Under the pieces are notes generated by a model. It did not search any database. It saw only the letters and a list, made by a program, of their open reading frames with translations, and was not told the DNA's origin. From positions 1 through 47,270 of the IMG/VR virus record IMGVR_UViG_3300020395_000020: a DNA stretch of 47,270 nt; one strand, written 5' to 3'. Origin of the DNA: a virus. Within the stretch, counting starts at the first letter, position 1. Each line of letters starts with the position of its first letter. Both the position numbers and the translations under genes were made by a program. This document shows positions 41,101 to 47,270 of this stretch, in pieces.

Positions 41101-43229
41101 ACAGTATCGAATGATGAATGAGCACCAGTTACTTGAAGATTCTTACCAGATACCTTAAAGGAATTCTCATCATAAAGAAGATGACTATCTCCTCTAAGCT
41201 GTCCACCAAGACCAGCATAAACAACAGAGTTTTGAATAATGTTCTCAGAAACAACAGTCGTTGCTTTCATGATGTTATTAACATCAACAATACCCTCAAA
41301 TGTAGCAAGATCTGCTACTTGTAACTTACCACCAAGAGCAGCATCATATGGAGTATTGATTCCATTTGCATTTGATTGAGTTGAATTACCCATCAGTGGG
41401 TGATTCACACATTGATAATGAAGACCTATTGGAGTAGAATCACTAACTTCTATTTCAGTATAAGCACCAGCAGTTCCAGCATTACCATTAAAACTAACAC
41501 CAGTTGTATACTCAGTAGTTCTACCAGAATCTAAGTAAAATCTTAATTGATGAGTCTCATTAGAAGTATCAGCTTGATCAAATCTATATGTTATACCAGG
41601 AATTAAAGTTAAGAAAGGAGATTCCAATCCATCTAAAGTATATCCGTTAGCACTACCAGTTCCAAAATATCTATGTGCTGATGTCTTAGTTACAACCTTT
41701 ACATCAATTGTTTTGGTAGATCCGTAAGAACCAGAAGTAATATAACTAACACCATTTAAAGAACCACTAACATCTAAGTTACCATTAATATCAACATTAC
41801 CATTAACAGTAGTAATACCTGCCAGTCTAACTCCAGTAGAAGATAACCTTATACGTTCTTGTAAAATATTAGAATTATCAAGAGACCCAAATGTTATATC
41901 ATTTCCATTAGACTCATGTACTATATTTCCACCAACAGTACCAGAAACAGTACGAAAAGCTATAAACGAACTTTCACTATCAGCAGATCTCTGTAATGTA
42001 ATACCAGGAGTAGATCCCTTAATATGAAATAGTGAATATGGAACAGTAATATTACCAATACCTACCTTACCAGTTCCATTTGGTTGTAACAGTATATGAG
42101 AATTAGAAGTTGTTACAATTTTCTTACCATTTATATCAAGATCACCACCTAACTGTGGAGTAGTGTCGGAAATTATATCAGATAATCCACCAGAAGCAGA
42201 ATCATTAATCCATCCTTGCCCAGCTTCATATTTTAAAACCTGTCCTGTTTGTGGAGATGATATAGTTGTATCAGTTAAACCATCTAAAGTACTAGATCCA
42301 TTTCCATTCCCACTACTACCAGTAGTACTTAAAATTCCAGTAGTAGTAATTGTTAATCCAGTTCCTACTTTAATACCACCCAATACAGCATCAGTTGCAG
42401 GTGTTAGTGTATAGGAAACAGCACCACCACCTCCACCACCAGCAGCAGCATCAACCCACTGTGAACTATCTTCATCACTATAGTATATCTTTAACTGACC
42501 TTCATTAGATTTCCACCAAAGATCACCACTAGCAGCATCATTTGGTGCGGTGTCACCTACACTTACTTGAGCACCACCTCCACCTCCACCACCACCTCCT
42601 GTGGTGTTGATAGTATTATATGAAATAACTTCTACAATATCACCATCAAAAGCAGGTGATAATAAAACTATCTGAGTACCATTATTTGCTGTAAATTCAG
42701 TGTTCCTTAATAACTTAACTCCATTATAGAAAACATCAACAAAAACAGAATTATATGAATGATTAATTAATACCTGACCAGCACTCATTACAAAGGTAGT
42801 ACTTGCTCTTAACTGAGGGAAATCAGACCAAGTTACACCATACCCAACACTCTTTAAATATTGTCCTTCTTTTCCATCTGTACCACCAGCACCTAATGGA
42901 CCAGAAAGTATATCAACACCAGTTCTAGCAGTAACAATACCAAGAGAATCTATATTAGTTACATCTTCATAAGTTAAAGTACCACCTATAGAAACATTAC
43001 CAAGGAAGGTAGCAATTCCACTTATTCTTAAATTTCTTGCTCTGACATCATCAAACTCTGCTGGAGCAGTTCCAGAAACAATAATACTAGGAGCTCTTAA
43101 CTCACCACCAACATCTAAATCATTGGTGATATTAGCATTTCCTATAACATCAAGGACAAGTTTATTATCGGTAAATGATGTTATACCGATATGTTGATGT
43201 GGGACTCTTCCGCTTCTGAACCTTGCCAT
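38139..43229 (-). CDS. Giant tail-fibre-type protein with cupredoxin-like domain
   Basis: A 1696-residue fibre protein, the largest in the window. The N-terminus (FRSGRVPHQHIGITSFTDNK) leads into shaft repeats including GGTLTYEDVTNIDSLGIVTA. Poly-Gly linkers follow, together with a DTAPNDAASGDLWWKSNEGQ unit. Residues about 505-625 hold a cupredoxin-like domain with H560 (ETHQLRF) and C607-x2-H610-x2-M613 (YQCVNHPLMGN), the same ligand spacing as in the protease insert. Several LTDTTISxxxxGQVLKYxxxxGW-type repeats follow. The C-terminal domain (SWVRLYVDDSSRQLDA onward) resembles a common phage fibre end. It may form long tail fibres or another virion appendage; whether copper is bound is unknown. 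Confidence 0.82.
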   Translation of the reverse strand: MARFRSGRVPHQHIGITSFTDNKLVLDVIGNANITNDLDVGGELRAPSIIVSGTAPAEFDDVRARNLRISGIATFLGNVSIGGTLTYEDVTNIDSLGIVTARTGVDILSGPLGAGGTDGKEGQYLKSVGYGVTWSDFPQLRASTTFVMSAGQVLINHSYNSVFVDVFYNGVKLLRNTEFTANNGTQIVLLSPAFDGDIVEVISYNTINTTGGGGGGGGGAQVSVGDTAPNDAASGDLWWKSNEGQLKIYYSDEDSSQWVDAAAGGGGGGAVSYTLTPATDAVLGGIKVGTGLTITTTGILSTTGSSGNGNGSSTLDGLTDTTISSPQTGQVLKYEAGQGWINDSASGGLSDIISDTTPQLGGDLDINGKKIVTTSNSHILLQPNGTGKVGIGNITVPYSLFHIKGSTPGITLQRSADSESSFIAFRTVSGTVGGNIVHESNGNDITFGSLDNSNILQERIRLSSTGVRLAGITTVNGNVDINGNLDVSGSLNGVSYITSGSYGSTKTIDVKVVTKTSAHRYFGTGSANGYTLDGLESPFLTLIPGITYRFDQADTSNETHQLRFYLDSGRTTEYTTGVSFNGNAGTAGAYTEIEVSDSTPIGLHYQCVNHPLMGNSTQSNANGINTPYDAALGGKLQVADLATFEGIVDVNNIMKATTVVSENIIQNSVVYAGLGGQLRGDSHLLYDENSFKVSGKNLQVTGAHSSFDTVVVSGIATFAGITTFTSENVYVEESLYVKNELWVTGVKITGGDEGADPPSYGADIVTRNLKTTGIVTAVGPVNYESNVTFDSTYDAIWDKNASKLMFMDGARATFGDSDDLEIIHTANKNIIHSVGAGTTIESQINTNTIHEINQSGIVVSGVATATKFSGDGSGLTLLPTLNTLSDVTAPTPSDGQVLKWNNTVGKWQAQTDSTGGGGGGGSETVIVPVAYAKVDTDSAGTGTNMTWGAYNSSNGEMIFTFVGAQSDANYYVLAEREQYDTHTVSITNKTTTGFKATWLGNSGTNPLAPSIFGGVLIVYASTPTKNVGAALEDVSVTVESPGTNNLQYNNTTGALTFTPYLLPTATASDLGGVKVDGTTITISNGVITASAAAPSVSALTDTTISAVNDGDILKWNGAKWVNDPLSNSTGVPRYSAVSNFPAATANQGQLAFSDNNKSLYLSDGTDWTGQRVVTTDFQSSDFASILDNFEKTYSLSATTYSGGSGSYNSARRRIKLSDSETTPNVSQFILHAGTGLTISNTTNSQSETEIGFSVNSGSFSMTAEDSGGASNSILRLTDNLASSNANTDITFAGGNGLVISRTDANTLLFTQADASGTDYTDTEAKAAAGAALAQGTHASINGGTVGFQYNSVNKTIGMTLTGATSNQNTTYDLLGRNTTTNEAYIDLKDSDNNTDSIHFQGSNGTTISWDATYKRITIDSATVTTPDWNVNGGTSANPTGTAGGILNKPTLKDIATTGKIKDASDFDGTASTINNSLRWNNTQQKWIASTNNLADLSNVSNATPADGQVLKWDDTNSVWKPDTDESGTGGSTAFKGLSDTPNDYTSYAGKFLKVNSAENGLEFTDAAGASTINDVNATTATTVANNAYAELDITGETVYTLFKIKPSVASWVRLYVDDSSRQLDATRSEGSDPVPGSGVLAEVRTTGANQEVLITPGVMGFNNDSPTRTKKIYVAINNRSGSTTTVTVTLTILKLG

Positions 43230-43238
43230 TACTTGATA

Positions 43239-43568
43239 TTAATTAAGGGTTTCTAGGATACTTGCAATAAATTTCACATGATTTGCATTACTAGCAGATA
43301 ATTTAAGTGAATCACCAGGCTCAAGAACCAATTTACCTTGAGTCAATCCCATACTATCGTGCCCCTGAATAGGCATTTCCTTCACAATTTCTGTATGAGT
43401 AGCACCTCTCACATGATCTAATGAAACTGTATGAGATGTAGAATCTACATTCGTTGCTTGACAACTTAAAATAACACCACTGTATCCAACTGGGGCAGTG
43501 TAAATTCCAACCTTAGTTGCTGGTGCTACGTATGTTATTGTTTGAAATACATTTAATGGTAAAGCCAT
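43239..43568 (-). CDS. Small beta-rich structural protein
   Basis: A 109-residue protein (MALPLNVFQTITYVAPATKVG) of the same size as the one at 15350-15670 and with a similar strand order: YTAPVGYSGVILSCQATNVD, SHTVSLDHVRG, LVLEPGDSLKLSASNANHVK. Cyanophage virion regions commonly contain such single-domain proteins. AGGAGGAG lies ten bases before the ATG, a strong ribosome-binding site. It sits between the beta-helix protein and the giant fibre, with gaps of four and nine bases, and is likely a connector or decoration protein of that appendage. Confidence 0.7.
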   Translation of the reverse strand: MALPLNVFQTITYVAPATKVGIYTAPVGYSGVILSCQATNVDSTSHTVSLDHVRGATHTEIVKEMPIQGHDSMGLTQGKLVLEPGDSLKLSASNANHVKFIASILETLN

Positions 43569-43572
43569 TTTA

Positions 43573-46050
43573 TTATTCTCCTCCTAGTGCTAGAATTAAT
43601 GGTGTAACATTTGCGAATAAACTCTTAGAATAAAAATTACCTGTAATTGTTCCAGAGATTTGATCTATCTTTACACCCTCACCTATCCTAAAGTTTCCAC
43701 CTTGATCAGTACTAGTGTAAATTACCAATCCACCATCACGATTATCAACTTCATTCTCCTGTATAGGAACACCACCACGAGAAGGAAGTGATTTAATAGG
43801 ATCAGTCCCACTACCAATATACTCAAATGAATGACTGGATGCTAATATTCTACTTTGTCTATAGAATGGTGTCGTTGATCCAACACCAACAGAGTATGGT
43901 ACATTCTCATTAATGGTAACAGTACAAATTCCAGATGATATTGGAGTAGATGTTTTAACTGAATAATAAGAAGGTAATAATTCTATTGTAGCTGTTGCTG
44001 TATTTATTCCTACATCTGGAGTCGAAAATACAATCTCTGGAAGAGAAGTATATCCTCTACCACTAGAGATAATTGTAACTTCATCAAGATGATCTCCAAT
44101 TATAGTAGAAGTCGCAGTTGCTTTAACACCCCAAGTATTAGCAGTACTAGGTGGATCTATAGTAATCGTTGGTGGATTATTATATCCACTACCTGGATTT
44201 GTAATCTTTACTCTACCAATACTATTATATAAATCATCAAAATAAATTACCTTTCCATCAAAAGGTCTTATCAAATTCATCGATGCTTTACCACCACCCA
44301 AATAATCATGAGAGAATCTATTAGGTCCAACATAAGTGGTAAAATTCTTATCATCAATAATCTCCTCTACAGTAAATACATTACCATACTTATCTGGGAA
44401 TTGTTCATGAGTTGCTACACCAACATTAATAGTTAGTACATCAGTACTAACAGTCTCTACACCCAAAATTTGGTTGTATGAAGGATCAGTTGTCCTCGGA
44501 TAAGAATGTTCGGTAGCATGATTATCTTTAGCACAAGTAAATACTAAAGAGTTAGCATCAATAGTAAGAGTATCATTAGCTTTCGTAATACCATTATTAG
44601 AAGATGATTTAAACCAATGTTCTGTAGTATCTTCAGAGATTCCAACATTAACATCAAAAGTATTTAAAGTTTTATTTGATATTTGTAACCACTTATTATA
44701 AACAGGATCAGTTATTCTAGGATAAGAATGTTCTGTAGCATGACTATCTTTAGCACAGGTGAAAGTTATTGATTCTTGATCAAATCTAATATAATCACCA
44801 TTATTAAATCCATGACCATTAATGGTTACGGATAAAAGTCCAGTAGTAGGTGTATATGTAGCAGTAGAAATTGTATGATTTGTTGATCCAGACAATCCAT
44901 GACCAGCAATTGTCAATGCTAGATAACCAGATGTTGGATTATAAGCAGCAGCAGTTGGTGTTACCTGATTACCACCTGTGATATTAATTGAATTACTTGA
45001 TGAAGATCCATATTGGAATATATGTGCGTAATCACCCTCAGTACAACCAAAACCCAATCTATTTAAAGTAACACCCATTCCAACATTGAATCCATGATTG
45101 GTGTATGTTGAAATAGTAGTAAGACCAGTTACATTATCATAGATAGCATCCCTAATACTATAATCAGGAGCAGACATATTAATTTCAAACCTATCAGCAT
45201 TAGGTGCTGCTGTTGAAGCAATGGTTCCTGTATATTGATGAGGTCCTATACCTTCAGCAATTAATCCATAATTACCAAATGAAGAGTTAGAGTTTGTAAG
45301 ATCACATTGCCCACCAGATCCTGTAAAAACAGCAGCATCTGTATTGATAGTAAACATAGAAACTATCTGAGCATATCCCTCATTGGTAATAGAAACACCT
45401 ATACCATTCTGGTTATATTGAGTGAAGGAGTCAGTAACCATTGCTTTAAATGGTCCAATCTGATGACTACCATCAATCTTCATACCAATACTATTGGTAA
45501 CAAAGTTAGTACAATTAAGAATATATGGTGATTGATTACTGTATTGAATCTTATCTGGATCAAAAGCAACTATTGCTTTTCCAACATCCATTGTTCCTGT
45601 GAAAGAACAGTCACTAACCAAGACACCTGGTGATACATGGAATAAATCTTGATCTGCGTTTTGAGGTATTATACTTACTTCTCTTAAACTTCCACCAACT
45701 ATACTAATCTGAGGTGGAACTTTAACTGGATTATCTTCTATGTAAGTTCCAGAAGCAACTTTAATAGTAGTTCCTTCTGAAGCAATTCCGACTGCTCCCT
45801 TGATTGTTGCTTTTGCGTCTGCGAGTGTGAGTCCTGTATTACTGTCGTCTCCATTTTTATTAACATATAAAATATTTTGTACAGATGCACCACCTATCTT
45901 AACAACTTCTGTCCCGATACCTGGACGATAGCGTAGTGTGTATAGCTCAGCATCATAAGTATTAAGAGCTAATTCACCTAATTGGAGATCTTGAACTGCT
46001 GGAATCTTTCCAGGAACAGCAGACCTTTTAATCCTTAATGGAGTTCCCAT
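43573..46050 (-). CDS. Beta-helix virion protein (DUF1565-like)
   Basis: An 825-residue protein. The N-terminus LRIKRSAVPGKIPAVQDLQL-GELALNTYDAELYT is a classic phage fibre/tail leader. Residues about 80-160 show the DUF1565 beta-helix start: ILYVNKNGDDSNTGLTLADA, IKVASGTYIEDNPVKVPP, SIVGGSLREVSIIPQNAD. Later repeats carry SYPRITDPVYNKW-type and KVTNPGSGYNNPPTITIDPP-type segments. The end IYTSTDQGGNFRIGEGVKID is shared with the giant protein at 15715-19692, as is the internal VxDSFTQxxxxGxGxxITN block. It is probably a spike or fibre with a parallel beta-helix. No lyase active-site residues can be assigned. A late promoter and a palindrome lie upstream. Confidence 0.8.
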   Translation of the reverse strand: MGTPLRIKRSAVPGKIPAVQDLQLGELALNTYDAELYTLRYRPGIGTEVVKIGGASVQNILYVNKNGDDSNTGLTLADAKATIKGAVGIASEGTTIKVASGTYIEDNPVKVPPQISIVGGSLREVSIIPQNADQDLFHVSPGVLVSDCSFTGTMDVGKAIVAFDPDKIQYSNQSPYILNCTNFVTNSIGMKIDGSHQIGPFKAMVTDSFTQYNQNGIGVSITNEGYAQIVSMFTINTDAAVFTGSGGQCDLTNSNSSFGNYGLIAEGIGPHQYTGTIASTAAPNADRFEINMSAPDYSIRDAIYDNVTGLTTISTYTNHGFNVGMGVTLNRLGFGCTEGDYAHIFQYGSSSSNSINITGGNQVTPTAAAYNPTSGYLALTIAGHGLSGSTNHTISTATYTPTTGLLSVTINGHGFNNGDYIRFDQESITFTCAKDSHATEHSYPRITDPVYNKWLQISNKTLNTFDVNVGISEDTTEHWFKSSSNNGITKANDTLTIDANSLVFTCAKDNHATEHSYPRTTDPSYNQILGVETVSTDVLTINVGVATHEQFPDKYGNVFTVEEIIDDKNFTTYVGPNRFSHDYLGGGKASMNLIRPFDGKVIYFDDLYNSIGRVKITNPGSGYNNPPTITIDPPSTANTWGVKATATSTIIGDHLDEVTIISSGRGYTSLPEIVFSTPDVGINTATATIELLPSYYSVKTSTPISSGICTVTINENVPYSVGVGSTTPFYRQSRILASSHSFEYIGSGTDPIKSLPSRGGVPIQENEVDNRDGGLVIYTSTDQGGNFRIGEGVKIDQISGTITGNFYSKSLFANVTPLILALGGE

Positions 46051-46078
46051 TTATATTATTCGGTATGTACCTATAAAA

Positions 46079-46094
46079 AGCAGTATATACTGCT
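46079..46094. repeat. Perfect 16-bp palindrome at a predicted late transcription start
   Basis: AGCAGTATATACTGCT is a perfect inverted repeat. It lies in the gap between the HNH gene and the beta-helix gene, seven or eight bases past the AATAAATA late promoter, that is, at the expected start site on the minus strand. The following TTTTTA makes a weak terminator conceivable, but the hairpin loop would leave only five base pairs. An operator for a dimeric protein or a 5' RNA hairpin are alternatives. Confidence 0.55.
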
Positions 46095-46098
46095 AACT

Positions 46099-46106
46099 TA
46101 TTTATT
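46099..46106 (-). promoter_or_regulatory. Late-promoter-like AATAAATA
   Basis: Minus-strand AATAAATA that touches the last base of the HNH stop codon, 48 bases upstream of the beta-helix gene start at 46050 and just before the 16-bp palindrome. Confidence 0.52.
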
Positions 46107-46477
46107 CAAGTTAAATTATTCCTTCTGGGACGATACTGAAAAAGATCCTGTGGAGGATCAGGTTGCATCCACTTTCTAATTTTATGGTATCTTTCTAGTG
46201 AGAAAAATTTCTGACTGAAGAACCACTCTTCCCAGTCTTCATGCCCCTTCTTTTGGTTACATGAATGACAACAGCAGACAACATTCTTAGTAAAGTCTGG
46301 TCCACCTTTCGCTCTTGGAACTATGTGATCTATAGTAAGATGATTATCATCACCACAGTATGCACACTCATAATCCCAATTTTCCTTTATATCTTTCCTC
46401 CATAACCGCTTTGCTTCTGATGAACTTGTAGTTTGTAAGTTAAACACATAAGCCTTCGGTGTATGGAAAATAGTCAT
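46106..46477 (-). CDS. Free-standing HNH endonuclease
   Basis: A 123-residue HNH nuclease. Zinc-binding pairs are CAYC (38-41) and CHSC (70-73). The catalytic signature is TIDHIVPRAKGG (D50, H51), N65 in FTKNVVC and N74 in CNQKKG. It would nick or cut DNA with a divalent metal. Such genes are frequent near psbA in cyanophages, where homing endonucleases can spread neighbouring DNA. Here an oxygenase gene separates it from psbA. The C-terminal 40 residues (SLERYHKIRKWMQPD onward) are basic and may contact DNA. It has its own AATAAATA promoter and no evident Shine-Dalgarno sequence. A role in homing is inferred; a packaging or repair role is an alternative. Confidence 0.88.
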   Translation of the reverse strand: MTIFHTPKAYVFNLQTTSSSEAKRLWRKDIKENWDYECAYCGDDNHLTIDHIVPRAKGGPDFTKNVVCCCHSCNQKKGHEDWEEWFFSQKFFSLERYHKIRKWMQPDPPQDLFQYRPRRNNLT

Positions 46478-46499
46478 AAACTATTTGCTTGGTTAAAAT

Positions 46500-46507
46500 T
46501 ATTTATT
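46500..46507 (-). promoter_or_regulatory. Late-promoter-like AATAAATA
   Basis: Minus-strand AATAAATA in the 32-base gap between the oxygenase and HNH genes, 22 bases before the HNH start. The spacing equals that of the perfect late promoters in this window. Confidence 0.52.
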
Positions 46508-46509
46508 AA

Positions 46510-47100
46510 TTACTGTTTCCACCTATGAGTAAAACGTGTATTAAAACTAATACAGGATCTCCTACCAATTTCTTTATCGGTTTTATGTTCTAACCAACTA
46601 GGAAATAATACTAATACACCAGATGTAATATCAACTGCATCAAAAAAATTAGGGTATGAAGCTGAATGAGGAAAATCATATTCTTCAGCCATTTTATACA
46701 TCCAAATAGGATCTTTAAATAATAAAGGTCTTACTGGTTCATCAACTTTAGGATGAAACACACCACTAACTATGGAACGCTCATGACGATGTAACTCTAA
46801 TCTACCACCAACCTCAGTTATATTAGACCAACTACCAGTCATATAAAGATCAGTAAATCCCACTCGTTCAGTATAATCAGCAAGACAACACTCTATAGAT
46901 TCTTTTAATTCTAATAAATCAGGTTTATCCAAAAATCTATTATTAATACGATAATCTGTTCCACCATTATCTAACAAATGAAATTCTAGCTTTTCTACAC
47001 TTTCAATATTCTCATGTATAATATCCAAATCCAAATAAGAAAGATCATATAAAGAAACTGGGGTTGGAAATAAATTTAATTCTTCTCGTGATATTTCCAT
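46510..47100 (-). CDS. 2OG-Fe(II) oxygenase downstream of psbA
   Basis: A 196-residue member of the phage oxygenase family. The opening LNLFPTPVSLYDL is characteristic. The first ligand region is LELHRHERSIVSGVFHP (H104, H106), the second H172 in FPSWLEHKTD, with R181 before CISFNTRF. Its ATG follows the psbA terminator T-tract directly. I keep this start because the family begins right here and no later Met precedes the conserved LFPTP. There is no Shine-Dalgarno sequence at normal distance. A sigma70-type promoter at 47127-47155 would start transcripts inside the terminator hairpin. Substrate unknown. It is one of six oxygenases in this window. Confidence 0.85.
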   Translation of the reverse strand: MEISREELNLFPTPVSLYDLSYLDLDIIHENIESVEKLEFHLLDNGGTDYRINNRFLDKPDLLELKESIECCLADYTERVGFTDLYMTGSWSNITEVGGRLELHRHERSIVSGVFHPKVDEPVRPLLFKDPIWMYKMAEEYDFPHSASYPNFFDAVDITSGVLVLFPSWLEHKTDKEIGRRSCISFNTRFTHRWKQ

Positions 47101-47101
47101 T

Positions 47102-47125
47102 AAAAAAGGAGGGTATTAACCCTCC
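47102..47125 (-). terminator. psbA terminator
   Basis: Minus-strand hairpin GGAGGGT / ACCCTCC (7 bp, loop TAAT) followed by six T, 26 bases after the psbA stop. The plus strand lacks a T-tract, so it acts leftward only. Confidence 0.9.
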
Positions 47126-47126
47126 T

Positions 47127-47270
<144 letters not shown>

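Noticed and set aside
46074-46094. Palindrome as a terminator of the HNH transcript
   Set aside because: With a realistic loop only five pairs remain and the following T run is short; it also lies just after a promoter, so an operator or 5' hairpin fits better.
46106-46477. Assignment of the HNH gene as the psbA-targeting enzyme F-CphI
   Set aside because: That enzyme uses an endonuclease VII-like motif and lies directly beside psbA; this protein has a classic zinc-HNH signature and is one gene removed.

Overview
This window comes from a T4-like cyanophage (cyanomyovirus). The right edge holds the 3' end of a photosystem II D1 gene (psbA). The rest combines virion fibre-type proteins, a free-standing HNH endonuclease, a glutaredoxin, many 2-oxoglutarate/Fe(II) oxygenases and T4-type late promoters (TATAAATA-like). 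The DNA is A+T-rich and nearly all genes lie on the minus strand, so transcription mostly runs from high to low coordinates. No tRNA, CRISPR array or insertion sequence was seen.

Layout in the direction of transcription. (1) 47270-46106: psbA end, an interleaved sigma70-type promoter and terminator, a 2OG oxygenase and an HNH endonuclease. (2) 46050-12048: about 34 kb of structural or fibre-like genes, mostly under short late promoters. They include beta-helix proteins, a 1696-residue fibre, a subtilisin-like protease carrying a cupredoxin-like insert, three very glycine-rich proteins, a 1325-residue protein with carbohydrate-binding-like repeats, and two proteins with 32 and 34 cysteines. 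This block ends at a strong terminator at about 12 kb. (3) 11886-5845: an eight-gene, tightly overlapping glycan operon behind a host-type promoter. It encodes a GT9-like glycosyltransferase, a NodU/CmcH carbamoyltransferase, a heptose-1-phosphate nucleotidyltransferase, a heptose-7-phosphate kinase, a small HAD phosphatase, a P4H-type hydroxylase, a cupin and a 2OG oxygenase. The heptose epimerase gene hldD converges on it from the opposite strand (5040-5858). (4) 5008-184: a structural gene, a glutaredoxin, then a late-promoter operon with a small membrane protein, a conserved phage protein, three more 2OG oxygenases and one unknown, ending at a terminator. (5) 1-126: another sigma70-type promoter whose transcript begins with what looks like a glutamine riboswitch, possibly tandem, leading to a gene beyond the left edge.

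The strongest biological story is an apparently near-complete, virus-encoded ADP-heptose route (kinase, candidate phosphatase, nucleotidyltransferase, epimerase) with a glycosyltransferase and a carbamoyltransferase, under a host-type promoter and embedded between late structural genes. The bifunctional HldE of enterobacteria is split here and its halves are in reversed order. The second is the riboswitch at the left edge. The third is a pair of cupredoxin-like domains with complete His/Cys/His/Met ligand sets inside virion-type proteins. All functions are inferred from sequence motifs read by eye; no database search was possible.
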